Source: Plantago major
Taxonomy: Eukaryota > Streptophyta > Magnoliopsida > Lamiales > Plantaginaceae
Assembly (NCBI GenBank): GCA_026545765.1
Contig: CM048839.1
Location: 19,592,566 to 19,656,565, forward strand
Direction: 5' to 3'
Length of the DNA: 64,000 nt
Both the position numbers and the translations under genes were made by a program. The notes under the pieces are model-generated. The model was not told the DNA's origin, searched no databases, and worked only from the letters and a program-made list of their open reading frames with translations. Numbering within the stretch: the stretch's first letter is position 1; the number at the start of each line of letters is the position of its first letter. Of this stretch, positions 1 through 12,084 are shown piece after piece.

Positions 1-1099
1 TAAAATCAACCCTCTATATGTCTCCCTTGAGCTCTTGCATATCATCACTAGTATACCCGCTGCGTGCTCTTTGCATGTTTCGGATCCCTCCTCCACTGCT
101 TCGACTAGCATTTGGATCACGGAGCCAATTTCTAAAACCTGAAATAAATGCAATAGCTGTTAAGGACGTATTCAACAAATTAGCTGATAAATTAGTTGAT
201 ATTTTGTAAGCTGGAATAAAGAAACTGATAACATAGCCCCTTTTTATATAACCTAGCCTGATTAAATTTTCAAATCAGTGTGGTGATCGCCTGGTCGGCT
301 ACTAAAAGACATACATTTGGTCAGAGGTCCAAATAAGCTGATAAGTTAATGCTAAACAGAGTGTCAGTTTTATTAAGATAACAAAAGACTAAGTGACTGA
401 TTTTACCTGATTCAGAGCAACATCTGACAGGGAAACCATTGATTCCAGCAAGGCCATGGCCTTCTCCACTACATCTGACGATTTATCCGATTGGTAAACC
501 AACTGAATCAAAGAGATTAGGCCACCAGAAAGCAGGATTGGTGTGATATATTGCGATGAAGTTGAGAGATTTTGTAGTGTGGATATGATATCTAGTTTAG
601 CCTGATGACTGATGATTTGACAAGAATCTAAGAGCTCAAAAAGGAGCTGAACCGCACCGGAAGATGCTATTTCAGGCTTATTTGCTGAGCATGATGACAA
701 AATCAACAGAGATGTCAATGCAATATCGATCAGTGATTCATTTTGCCACTGAATGATCTTCAAAATTGCTGGTATAGCACCGGATTTCGCTATGCATAGT
801 TTATTCCTGCAACAAGTAATAATCAATTCAGTGAAACTGATCATTTTATATAGTTCATTCGTAACTACAAGGTCTATCAACGGAGTGTCAACCGACCTTT
901 CACTGCCAAAGGCAAGATTGAGCAGAGCAAACAGAGCAGCCTCGACGGACTCATAATCTTGGCTATGAAGCATGAAAACCAGCTGAGAAATGACACCTTT
1001 TTCAGCTAACCTCTGCTTCTGCTTACTATTAAGGTTCCCGATTTCTCGGGCAGCCAAGATCTGAGCTTCTCGCTCGCCGAATAGAAGGGCTTCAGCCAT
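1..1099 (-). CDS. ARM-repeat protein (U-box/ARM-like), 3' end outside window
   Basis: Exons on the minus strand are 1099-897, 806-407 and 138 down to the window edge at 1, so the C-terminus is missing. The start at 1099 gives MAEALLFGEREAQILAAREI. The 896-807 intron is only 90 bp, has GT-AG ends and no stop, so the unspliced frame also stays open; splicing restores GSERNKLCIAKSGAIP, a typical ARM-repeat turn. The next junction joins ALNQ to VLEIGSVIQMLVEAVEEG, followed by CKEHAAGILVMIC, which matches the last ARM repeats of plant U-box/ARM proteins. At least four ARM repeats of about 42 residues are visible and no U-box precedes them, so this is the ARM-only type. Such proteins usually act as protein-binding scaffolds; no substrate can be named. 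The family call is firm; the exact orthologue is not. Confidence 0.85.
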
Positions 1100-1381
1100 G
1101 CTGGTGAGCTAGAGCAAGAGCCCAACTATTGGCTAGTGTTGGTTTGTAGTAAAGCTCAATTTTGATATATGCAGGTAAGATGAAATGTAGTTGTTGTTGT
1201 TATAATGCACTAGTGTGATTGCTTGAGATGGATGCAAGGTTTTTTTTCTTTCACTTTATGGAGTCTTTTTTTTTCTTTGTATTTGTTTGAGATGGAAGCA
1301 AAGCAAAGCAAAGTAGTGTTTCAGCTTTAAGTAACTGCCTGCCTTATTTAGAAATACCTTGAAGTGAATCTCTCGCTTTCC

Positions 1382-1388
1382 TTATATA
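1382..1388 (-). promoter_or_regulatory. Possible TATA box of the ARM-repeat gene
   Basis: The minus strand reads TATATAA about 285 bp upstream of the ATG at 1099. The spacing would imply a 5' leader of roughly 250 nt, which is plausible. There is no other support. Confidence 0.3.
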
Positions 1389-2333
1389 GAAGCCACCGCC
1401 GTTTTCAACTTATAAATTAAAAATAGTTTTCTGCATCAGAGGTGGTGTGATATTCTGTGCCTGCATCCCCATAACTGGAAAAATACCCGCCCATTGCCAC
1501 CATTTTCTTTAATCGATGCGGTCCTCCTTAGACGATATCAAAGTTAAAAACGATACAACTTGTGTTGGAGAGTATATCAAAGAATTTTTACGATTGTACC
1601 AGAACTACTTAGTTTACGAGCTTATCTGAAACTAAACTAGACTATCTTTAATAAAATGTGGCCCGTGGTTGAGCCTTAGCTATAACCATTAAATAGTTCC
1701 AGTAGATTATACTTGTAACAAAAAAGTCTCTAATAACCAACCCGTTCAAACTCAAATACGCAATGGAGCTTCTTAATTTTCTTTTACTTTAAATCTTTAA
1801 TCTTGCGGTAGGTCAGTTGCAAAATATACTTAAATCGTGTTAAGCATGCTTTATGCAGTTATGCTTGGTCTATTTTCCTTTTTGTTATTATTATGTTCTT
1901 CCTTAAACACGTGTCTTAATAAAAAAAGCTTCTGAATTACTTTTACACCAAATTATTTGAAATATAACGTACAAAATCTCATGGTATGATTATAATGATT
2001 AAAGGTTCATCATCAATCTTGTGCTTTAAGTACCTCCAAAAACCGAAATCCAATTCAAAATTATGCACTAATTACGAAAATGAAGGTTTGGAAAATAATG
2101 TGCTTTTGTCGTGGGCACGTACTGTAGGTCAGTTTTTCAACCGTATTAATTAAAAACGGGTATTTCATAGCACGAGTTTTTCTGAACCTACCACCTAACA
2201 TTTTATAATGACTAGTGTTTGGATGTTAAATTATTATTCACGAATTTTTTCATTCGCTGTATAAAAAAAAAAAAAAAATTGATAAGTCTCTATATCATCA
2301 CATAAAATTGAGTTATTGATCTATTAAAGGCCT

Positions 2334-2405
2334 GTTAAAGTATTATTGTCAAACAATTTGTAAATATGTGTTAAAGTATTATTGTCAAACAATTTGTAAA
2401 TATGG
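2334..2405. repeat. Perfect 36-bp tandem duplication
   Basis: Two adjacent copies beginning gttaaagtattattgtcaaa occupy 2334-2369 and 2370-2405 and differ only at the last base. It is probably a recent slippage or repair duplication. Confidence 0.9.
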
Positions 2406-2526
2406 TGTATAGTGCAACGTATAATGCACATGGTAAACCATTAAAATCAATGTGAGCCACTAGAACATGTAGTAGGACAGATGAAACCGATAACACAAAT
2501 GTTGGTGATCAAGAACATTTCAAATA

Positions 2527-2743
2527 CTCCCTCCATTTTGCTAATTTTTCAGTTCGATCTCAATTTTCAATTTTAACCTAAAGTTCCGCTTAAACTATGA
2601 AGACAACTGATTTACTAAAATCATGTGATGAAATTATATTCATGATATAGTTGTGTTATAATTTAACAATTGTCATTTAAGAGTAATTTATGATTAAATC
2701 AAATATAATTGGTTAGTGTTATGATTTTAGTGAAACTGGGAAG
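2527..2743. mobile_element. Stowaway-like MITE (degenerate)
   Basis: The segment starts CTCCCTCCATTTTGC after TA and ends GTGAAACTGGGAAG before TA. The ends are imperfect inverted repeats and the start matches the CTCCCTC signature of plant Tc1/mariner (Stowaway) MITEs. It is about 217 bp with no coding capacity. The TA flanks fit the family's target-site duplication. Confidence 0.55.
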
Positions 2744-3285
2744 TATTGTTTATTATTTACACGACTATACTTTAAAACACTACTTCAAATAAATTCATAA
2801 ACCAGGCACTTTCAAAAAAAAGTCGTTCGCGAAGTTCTAGAAAAACATTTGATATGTAAAATTATGTCCCTACAATTATAGCACACTAATTATATGAAGC
2901 CGAGAGTAATAACAAAGACTGCAAAGATCGAATTGGTGCTCCAATTCTAAATATTTCGTGTCGGAGCCACACCGTTGACTTGGGTTCATCTACTCCAAAT
3001 TCGAGCACATCATGTGTGCCACGTGTCAATATCCGACATACAATATCATGGAATTTGGTGTCCTCATGATGTATACGATTTTGTTTTGTAGACACCATTT
3101 TCCACTGTAGCTAGTGAATCTCGATGGTGGTCAACATACCATGTATATAAACTTCAAGGTAAGATCTTGACCCCCTCCTCTACATTTGAGTCAAAATCAG
3201 ACTTGTCCGAGATAAGTAGGTAAAAAGGAATTCTAAATCCCTTTTTGATGTAGCGTGCGTGGTTGGATACAAGAACAATAAACTT

Positions 3286-3400
3286 AAAACTCGTTGATTC
3301 AAAAGAATACCGAAAATTGACTCAAAACTCGTTGATTCAAAAGAATACCGATAATTGATGCATCAAGATTCGTTGATTCACATGAATACCGAAAATTGAC
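3286..3400. repeat. Three-copy 38-bp tandem repeat
   Basis: Copies start at 3286, 3324 and about 3366 and share the core cgttgattcaaaagaatacc. The first two are nearly identical and the third is diverged. Confidence 0.8.
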
Positions 3401-4220
3401 AGATATGGGGAAACCTCAATTTTTTATAAATTATCACAAAACTAATCTATGTCTGATAAAACAATGAACAAGTACTTAAATAGTAAAAAACTCAAAACCA
3501 ACTCCTAACCAATAAGAAATCATAATCAAATTCTTTTCTAGAGGAACCATGATGAATTTTTCCACCACGAGTTAGGAAATTTAAAGAGTCCTATTGAATC
3601 ATGCACATAAAATACGAATTACAGAGAATCACTACCCTAAGCCGCAAAATTCCGGATTATATGACCAATGTTGTTCGCGCACGCACCATGATCATAGGTC
3701 GAACATGTTAACTGCAAATATGTATACCAGTATTTCACACACAAATCCATCCTATGAAACTTGACACAGTGTGTCCCATTTCAACAGAGCCTGATCGATG
3801 CATACACAGACACCTCGAAAATTGTAACAAACTCACATGAATTTTAACCAAGGATAGATTAGATAAATAGATAGACTCGCCTAAAGTCGTTATCCGTTCG
3901 CAATTTGAGGAATCAGTACTCTACACTTAAAGACACATCCATCTCTATTCCATATAATACGGCAACTGATAACTTTATGGAAATGACGCCAGTGACTGAT
4001 CATTTTTAATGCGATTTCTCCTTGGGAGTTGTATTTTTTTTCTTTTCTCTTCCAGAATCTTGTTTTGAAGACTGTATGTAGTAACAAGAAATACCACTTA
4101 TCTTGCTGAGATAACCGAATACCACCTTTTGAAACTGTGAGCACAAACAATCGTATTTTAGTATCACAGTACATGTATTTTATTTAAGGGCATTTATGAG
4201 GACCGAGATTTAGGATTTAA

Positions 4221-5134
4221 CAGGCCAGCAAACAAGCCGAGCCGAGCTCGGGCGATTACATCTTGAGCTCAAGCTCGAAAGATTTTTCTTTGACTCGAGC
4301 TCCGCTCGAGAGCTCGATTTTTTTTTTCTTCAAACATTTAAAACTCGAAAGCCCGATTTAGCTCAGCTAGAGAACTTACAAAACTTGAAATTAACTCAGC
4401 TCGAAAACTTAGACTTGGTGAAATATCAGATTCGCCCAAGAACATAAAATTCGCCCAAGATTCCAAGAAGATAGTGAAAGAACAAATTCGCCCAAGAACA
4501 AAACAAAAGAGCAGCAACCCACAACAAGAACATCAAATTGGCGAACTTCAAGAGTGAAGGAAGAACTCGATGGAGGAGATGAAGAAAAGTAACAAAAACT
4601 AATATGTGCCATGGAGGATTGGAGGGCGATCTGCGATGGAGGACGAGGGCGGTGGCTGGATGGCTGCCGGTGCGATATAGGACGGCGGTGGCTGCCGGTG
4701 CCATGGATTGAGACGTTGCCGGTGAGTCTAGATCTGTAGAATCACTAATTTGCTATGGACTGGAGAAGGCAGCCGCTATTTGCCCATTTGGTGTTGAAAT
4801 ACTAAATAGAGAAGGGAACAAGGGTTTTGTGTACACAATACTAAAGAAAACTTTCCATCTTACTATTCTGCGCTAAATTGTCTTTTACTTTGACCATAAA
4901 TTACTCTTGAACTATAATATTAAATAATTCAATAAAATCATATAATGAAAATTTAATAAAAATAAAATAACTGAGCAGCTCGACGAACTTTCGAGCCGAG
5001 CTTTAAGATGTTCGAGCTCGGCTCGAAAGTTTAATCGAGCTAAAAAAAAAAGCTCGAGCTCGTCGAATCTAGCTTTTTTCGAGATTTGATTGAGCTCGAA
5101 CAGCTCGAAAAAAGCTCAGCTCGTTTGGAGCCCT
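4221..5134. mobile_element. Non-autonomous hAT-like element with gagctcg-rich ends
   Basis: The left end CAGGCCAGCAAACAAGCCGA and the right end, read on the minus strand as AGGGCTCCAAACGAGCTGAG, form an imperfect terminal inverted repeat. Both sub-terminal regions are dense in short sense and antisense copies of GAGCTCG/CGAGCTC, a common architecture for transposase-binding sub-termini of plant hAT elements. The ~914-bp interior holds no credible transposase; the short frames at 4409-4704 are AT/GA-rich shadows. The 8-bp flanks (ggatttaa and aataagaa) do not match, so no target duplication supports the exact ends. Confidence 0.5.
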
Positions 5135-5478
5135 AATAAGAACTTTATGGTTTGATCACTTGATGGATCCATTATTTGCCTAGGTTGAAATTTAACCATA
5201 AATATCTTCTTCACTACAAAATTCCAGGAGAAGGGTCACACGACAACCTATCAAGACTTTTTTATAAAATGTATTCAAAGTAATAATATAGAACTCCCAA
5301 TTTTCCCTCAATTTTATCAATCACATTACAAATATCTCTGAACTAACAATCAAGCCCATTCTCACTCTAAAAGTGCGTGAGACATACACAGACTTTTATC
5401 TTCTGTTTACCTTCGTCATTTACTTCAAAAAATAAGAACACTCTCTCCTTCTATGTATTTTCTATCTTACTTTAAGCT

Positions 5479-5712
5479 TCATGAATATATACTTTGTTTT
5501 GGATTCGAAGAAGGCTGATCTGAATCTGAACCGGCAAAGAAAAGCATCGCCTCCATGGAATCGTACACCAGCGTTATTTTTTTGTTAGGGTTTCTGGCAG
5601 TGAAATTCAGCTGAAAGGAGTAGGAGAGGAGCGAGTTCGAATCGAGAGTGAAATTGGACATATAGAAGGAATGACGCGGAATCGAGTTTTGTCGAGAGTG
5701 AGGAAGAAGCAA
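5479..5712 (-). pseudogene. Relic of an NDR1/HIN1-like (NHL, LEA_2) gene
   Basis: The minus-strand frame contains SNFTLDSNSLLSYSFQLNFT followed by ARNPNKKITLVYDSMEAMLF. The RNPNKK...YDS.EA block is the hallmark of the LEA_2 domain of plant NDR1/HIN1-like membrane proteins, which take part in pathogen responses. Only about 60 residues are recognisable: the N-terminal cytoplasmic tail, the transmembrane segment and the rest of the LEA_2 domain are missing, and the frame ends soon after. I read it as a gene fragment or decayed pseudogene. Confidence 0.6.
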
Positions 5713-6009
5713 ATAATTTTCCCTCTCCTGGATGCAAATAATTTTCAGAGAGCGTGAGGCGGCGTTGCTCGTTGGAATTGACAGGAAAGCTGGGATTGGG
5801 ACATTGGGTGGTGGGATATGTAAGGATCATAACTTAGCAAACCATAGAGCAAGACCAGAATATGCGTATGACGTAATTTTTAATTTTTATATATAAGTGA
5901 ATAACTATTGGAGTTGTGCAATTGACTACTTAATTTAAATTAAATTGAACAAATTTGTAATTATATATGTAAATTAGACTTTAATTATAAAAAATAATAT
6001 ATCTTATTC

Positions 6010-6225
6010 ATTCTAATTCTCCATTTGTCTTCTCCAATTAAATCAATTCATCATGTAAAAAAAAACTCAATTTGTCTTCTTCAATTCAATTCCAAGCCCT
6101 ATATTCAACCCCAACAAAATCAATTCATCATTAAAAAAAAATTATATTCTCCAATTAAATTCAAAGCCCTAATTCAACTCAACAAATCAATTCATCATGA
6201 AAAAAATAAAACAACGATAACCAAT
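6010..6225. repeat. Degenerate tandem repeat, period about 75 bp
   Basis: Three copies share the order (tt)ctccaatt, aagccct, attcaac and aaatcaattcatcat followed by a run of A. Spacing varies because of indels in the A runs. The frame at 6025-6276 is a by-product of the repeat. Confidence 0.6.
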
Positions 6226-7182
6226 AGTTCTTCTCCATCTTCTTTAGTTAAATTGAAACAGATCAATTCGCACTAACAAACTTAATTCAACTCCAAAAAA
6301 GACAATTCATTATCAGAAACAACGATGATATATACTTACATTCATATACTTTTTATATTATTTATAACTAAATGCCATAATAACACGCGTAGCGTGTTCT
6401 CACGTTCTAGTTCTTGATTATTGCACAAGTCGAGCCAAGTTGGAGTTATTTCATTCGTTAATTTAGGAATTGTCTGAAACTGTTATAACGGGATGCCCTC
6501 AATACATTTTGATTAGGGTTTAAGATTATTAAAATTAGTCCAAGATCAGATTAATAAGCATTGTTGGATTTTGAGATTCTGTACTTCCTTCCACACATAG
6601 GCTGCGTGATTGTTAGTTATACACGTGGACTATTCAGCCCGAGTCACTATTTATAGCATAATTATCAATTCAAACACACTACAGATACGGGTGGACTCAA
6701 GTAGTAGAATAGTGGCCCTCCCAGAACTTCAAATCCTGGATCCAATAGATTCATCAAACTAATATGCTATTCACGGGTATTGTGGGGGTACAATACCCAC
6801 TGCTCTGCACTCTGAAATAGCCAACCATCAACATCCTATTAAAATCATGCAGCATAAAGTACATGCTCACAAGCATGAACTTCCTCTCCCATCCTCCCCT
6901 CTAATTTGGCAGCAATATCATAAATCAGCTCAAATCTTGATGAGATCTATCATTAGCAATGAAATTACATACCCCATCCCTTAATAGCATGAAGTCATGA
7001 ACTGGTACCTTCTTCATCTGCTTCTCTTTACTAGTTTCCTAACTGCAGCTGCATCATGCCAGTTTTCATCAACATAGTATAAATTTGGTAACAGGATGTG
7101 ATGACCGGTTTGCATCAGATATAGCTCAATCAGTTTCTTACCCGCGATCTCTCCAACCTCTCTATTCTGATAAATCCCACAC

Positions 7183-7187
7183 ACACC
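7183..7187. repeat. Target-site duplication ACACC (left copy) of the copia element
   Basis: ACACC immediately precedes the 5' LTR and recurs at 12477-12481 directly after the 3' LTR, which fixes both element boundaries. Confidence 0.85.
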
Positions 7188-7449
7188 TGTGAAAATACAA
7201 TATTCAAGGAAGAACAGCAGAAGAATAAAGCATGTTTCACTAATGCATCTTTAGTCAGCTAAATAATTGAGCTTGTACCTGTAGCTTTAATATTTGCACA
7301 TAAACGGTTAATTAGTTATTTTTCCCAGCTAGTTAGTTTTCCTCTTCTTTTTCAAACAGAGCTTGAGCTCATCTGTAATCACTGATTTATTTTGTAATCA
7401 ATTTTTCATTCAATCAATTCAATATACTTCTTGATTAAGAAGTTTAATA
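7188..7449 (+). repeat. 5' LTR of the copia element (262 bp)
   Basis: It runs from TGTGAAAATACAATATTC to AAGAAGTTTAATA and is directly followed by TGGTATCAG. It matches 12085-12476 once the nested MITE is removed. Confidence 0.92.
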
Positions 7450-7458
7450 TGGTATCAG
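7450..7458 (+). promoter_or_regulatory. Primer binding site (initiator tRNA-Met type)
   Basis: TGGTATCAG abuts the 5' LTR and is complementary to the 3' end of plant initiator tRNA-Met, the usual copia primer. The match stops after nine bases (the usual continuation is AGC; here it is TTT). Confidence 0.8.
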
Positions 7459-7598
7459 TTTACCCGGAGTTTTTCGATAACTGCCGATTTTCCGTTCCTA
7501 TTCGATTATGTGAAGCTTCGTTCGTGAAGTTTGTTTGTTTTCGCTGCGTATCACGATTTTGTTTCGTGTTTTCTGTGAGTTTCTTCATTGTTTCATCA

Positions 7599-10500
7599 AT
7601 GGCGGAAACTGATCGTGTGAATAACCGTCCAAATCCATTGGAGGTTGGGCTTGATTTGCCAAGCTCGCCGTATTTTTTGCAATCATCCGATCAACCGGGT
7701 ATTGCGATCATTCTTGAGCAGTTGGATGAGAGCAATTATTAGTCATGGAGCAAGCAGATTATGATGGCTCTTGATGTTAAAAACAAGACTGGATTCGTTG
7801 ATGGAACGATCAAAATGCCGGATGCTTCTGCTACTCCGATTTTGTATGCTGCTTGGAAGAGGGCCAATGCACTGGGCGTATTTGGATTATTAATTCCTGT
7901 ACACCAGATATTCGTTCATCTCATCTTTCTGTTAATTTTGCTCGAGATTTATGGCTTGAATTGGAAACTAGATTCACTCGTAGTGTTGGACCTCGAGTGT
8001 TTCATTTGGAGAAATCTTTGAGTAGTTTTCGTCAAGGTGCAAACACTATATCTGTGTATTATGGTGGTTTTAAGAAGCTATGGGATGAATATGTTTCTTT
8101 AAGGCCAGTTAGTAAGTGCATCTGTGGTGGAAATGATGAGATTATTGCTTCTCAGCATAGTGATGGTGTGATTAAATTTCTGGTTGGTTTAAATGACTCG
8201 TATGCTTCGATTAGGAGTCAGATTTTAATGCAAGTTCCTATACCAAGTTTGTTTAAGATTTACTCGATCTTGTTACAAGAGGAAGGGCAAAGAGGCTTGA
8301 GTACTTATGATCATAATATGAATAGTCAAGATTCAATGGCAATGATGAGCAAACAACAGGTTTCTGGTGATTCTGAGAACATGGCTTGTGCGGTTAAAAA
8401 CACTTATTTGAGAGGTCAGAATAAGGACAAGGCTAAGCCCAAATGTTCAAATTGTGGTCTAAATGGTCATACCATGAAGACTTGTTATCATCTTATTGGG
8501 TATCCACCTGGTTGGCAAGGGCCTAGAGGTAACAACAGTAGAAGATTTGCACAACAAGGCCAGGGTTCTAACTATCATCAAGCTCATGCTGCTGTCCAGG
8601 AAGATAATGTTGTGGATAATGCTATTCAAGGTGATATAACACCTGAACTCTATCACCAGTTTCTTCATTTTAGCAGGTTTCATCATGCACAAATGCATCA
8701 ACCTGTAGCTCAGACCTCTAGTCCAATTCATAAGGTTGCAGTTGTTGTGTCAGAGGTTAAGTCCACAGAATCAGGTATCACACACTTTGCTTTATCTTCT
8801 ATTGCATTGAGTGGACAAAATTTTATGTGGATCCTTGACACAGGTGCTACAGATCATATGATCTGTGATATGTCATATTATACAGGAAATATTGTGAATG
8901 TTGAGATAAATATTCAATTACCAACTGGTGATAGTATTATTGCTACTAAGAGTGGAGATGTAAAGTTTTCTGAGCTGTTAACCTTGCATAATGTTTTATA
9001 TGTGCCAAGGTTTACTTTTAATCTTGTTTCTGTATCTCATTTGACACATTATGAGAATTTGAGTTGTCATTTCTATAAACATCATTGTGATCTGCAGGAT
9101 ATGAGAATAGGAAAAGTGACTGGATATAGTCAATACAAGGATGGACTTTATCATCTTGCTAAGGACATTACTCAGACCAGAGTCACTAATTATGCTATCA
9201 ACTCAGTCAACACAAATAAGATGGAAATTTTTAGACTGTGGCACATGAGATTAGGTCATACTTCTGTAACTAAAATAGATTAGTATAACTGAGATTTCTA
9301 CCACAAGTTGTAACCAAAGTTTTAATTGTGACATTTGCCATTTCTGTAAACAAAAGAAACTTAGTTTCTCTGAATGTAATAAAATTTCTGCAGACATTTT
9401 TGATTTGATCCATGTTGACATCTGGGGGCCTTTCCATACTCCCTCTTATAATGGCAAAAGATATTTTTTAATAATTGTGGATGATAAATCCAGGTGTACT
9501 TGGCTATATCTCATGACACACAAATCTGAAGTTGAAACTCATATACAACATTTTATAACATTGTGTTGACACAGTTTGACAGGAAAATTAAGTGTGTTAG
9601 GTCTGACAATGGACCTGAGTTCAATTTACATTCTTTTTACTCTTCTTTTGGTATTATACACCAAAGGTCTTGTGTTGAAACTCCCCAACAAAATGGGAGA
9701 GTTGAGAGAAAACATCAACATTTGTTACAAGTTGCAAGAGCTTTATTATTTCAATCTCACTTACCTTTGAATTTCTGTCTGAGTGTGTGCTTACTGCATG
9801 CTATATCATAAACAGGCTTCCTACTGATGTATTACAGGGTAAGAGTCCATTTGAGGTGTTATGTAATACCAAACCTGATTATACAAATTTTAGAGTATTT
9901 GGCACTCTTTGTTATGCTTCAACCTTGCAGGTACACAGGACTAAATTTGATGCCAGAGCTATCAAATGTGTTTTCATTGGATATTCCATGGGATATAAAG
10001 GTTATAAATTACTGAATCTCAGTAATAACCAGGTATTCATATCAAGGAATGTACAGTTTGTAGAGTCTGAGTTTCCTTTTCAGCAAACATAGGAAAATAA
10101 TACTTTTAAACTAGTTTTCACACCTGTTTCTCTTGACAATATTTGTATAGCCAATGATTTAAATGACAAGAATGTTTAAGGTGGTGTTCAGGATATTCAG
10201 CAACAGGACAATATCACAAAAGAACAATACTTACACAATGCTGAGATAGAAGAAATTCATGACATTAATATCAATACAGACACAGTTACAGATACAGTCA
10301 TACCTACTGAGCCTGTGATCAATGATTCTATTGACAATGTCAGAAGGTCAAGTAGAGTTAAAACTCTTTCTTCTCATCTTTCAATATATGATTATACTCT
10401 CCCTCCTTCTGTAGATCATAAAAGAGCAAGTATTGCAGTGAATTCAAGCAAAAATACAAAACATGTAGTCAGGTATCCTATTACTAATTATATCTCCACT

Positions 10501-12067
10501 GACAGATTATCTAGTGAATATTTTTGCTTTACAGCTGCTATTACAAATGTAACTGAGCCTACAACATACAAACAAGCATCACAACATCCTGAATGGGTGA
10601 AAGCCATGGATTTAGAGCTTGCAGCTTTGGAGAAGACTCAAACCTGGCAGCTTGTTGATTTACCACATGGTAAACATTGCATTGGTTCTAAATGGGTTTT
10701 TAAAGTTAAGTTTCATGCAGATGGTACCATTGAAAGGTACAAAGCAAGGCTGGTAGCTAAAGGTTACACTCAAGAGAATGGCCTTGATTACTTTGAGACA
10801 TTCTCTCCATTTGTCAAACTAACCACAGTTAGGTGTATTTTAGCTATTGCTGCAGTAAAGAATTGGCATTTACACGAACTTGATTTCAACACAACATTCC
10901 TGCATGGTGATTTAGAGGAGGAGGTATACATGTCACCACCTTTAGGGTATACCAAAGCTGGTGGTAAGGTTTGCAAGTTGATAAAGAGTTTATATGGCCT
11001 TAAACAAGCTAGTAGGCAATGGTATTTTAAATTACAAACTTCTTTAATTGAGTTTGGTTATATTCAGTCATCTGCTGACAGTTCACTCTTTATTAAATCT
11101 CATGATAATTCCTTTACAGCTCTTCTAGTATATGTAGATGATGTGATACTTGCAGGAAATGATATACATGAGATTAAAGATGTGAAACAGTTCCTACATG
11201 ACAAGTTCACAATCAAAGATCTAGGAGAATTGAAGTATATGCTGGGATTAGAGGTGGCTAGAAGTGATGCAGGCATTACCATTTGCCAGAGGAAGTATGC
11301 ACTTGATTTGTTGAAAGAAACAGGCTATTTGGCATCTAAACCAGCTAACATACCTCTTGATTCAAAGATCAGATTGGTTAAAGATGCAGATGATTTACTA
11401 CCTGATCCACAACCATATAGAAGACACATTGGTAAGATGATATATCTTACTATAATTAGACCTGACATATGTTTTGCTTTACAATGTCTCAGTCAGTTCA
11501 TGAGCTGCCCCACACACAAGCATATGGAAGCTGCTCATCATGTCCTGAGATACTTAAAGAGAGCACCAGGCCAAGGGATCTTTTATTCAAACACAAGTGA
11601 GCTACATCTAAAGGGATTCACTGACAGTGACTGGGCTGCTTGTCCAGACACAAGAAGAAGCACATCAGGCTACACTATCTTCTTAGGAGATTCTTTAATC
11701 TCTTGGAAGTCTAAAAGGCAGACCACCATTAGTAGATCAAGCACATAAGCAGAGTACAGAGCTGCTGCTACAGCTACATGTGAAATACAATGGTTATGCT
11801 ATCTTCTCAAAGATCTGTGTATATCCCATCCACAACCAGCTTTGTTATACACTGATAGCCTCTCAGCATACCATTTGGCTCACAATCCTGTGCAACATCA
11901 ACACACTAAACACATTGAAATCGACTGTCATGTGATTCGAGACAAGGTTCTTAATTGTACAATCAAGCTTGTTCATATTGATCAATTAGCTGACATTCTC
12001 ACGAAGCCGCTTCCATCAGCCATGTTTCGACATTTTCATACCAAGCTGGGATTGATTAACATCCACT
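7599..12067 (+). pseudogene. copia gag-pol, interrupted by stops and frameshifts
   Basis: The probable start is the ATG at 7599. A TAG at 7740-7742 breaks gag, and the frame shifts near 7870. A CX2CX4HX4C zinc knuckle (CSNCGLNGHTMKTC) lies at about 8445-8490. The protease motif WILDTGATDH is near 8830. The GAG-pre-integrase block LWHMRLGH precedes a TAG at 9281-9283. Integrase core blocks HVDIWGPF and SDNGPEF lie at about 9410-9640, with frame breaks near 9567 and 9810. Reverse transcriptase shows KARLVAKGYTQ and the catalytic YVDDVILAG near 11130, but the first catalytic block reads DFNTTFLHG where copia usually has DVNNAFLHG. RNase H follows (DSDWA...RRSTSGY) and is interrupted by a TAA at 11746. 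The tail LADILTKPL is near 11990. Confidence 0.93.
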
Positions 12068-12084
12068 CTCATCTTGAGGGGGGA

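Larger units (their letters stand above)
1391..4220. other. AT-rich intergenic region
   Basis: No coding frame here is supported by similarity. The short frame at 2886-3098 (minus) does not resemble a known protein. The region holds a Stowaway-like MITE and two small tandem repeats, listed separately. Confidence 0.6.
5831..7187. other. AT-rich intergenic region left of the copia element
   Basis: No supported gene. It contains the degenerate tandem repeat at about 6010-6225 and ends in a CA-rich stretch at the copia insertion site. Confidence 0.6.

Noticed and set aside
2886..3098. Minus-strand 70-aa frame
   Set aside because: No family resemblance, no splice or promoter context. Likely chance or an old repeat fragment.
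4409..4704. Two minus-strand frames with Ser/Phe-rich products
   Set aside because: They fall inside the hAT-like non-autonomous element and reflect GA/CT-rich sequence.
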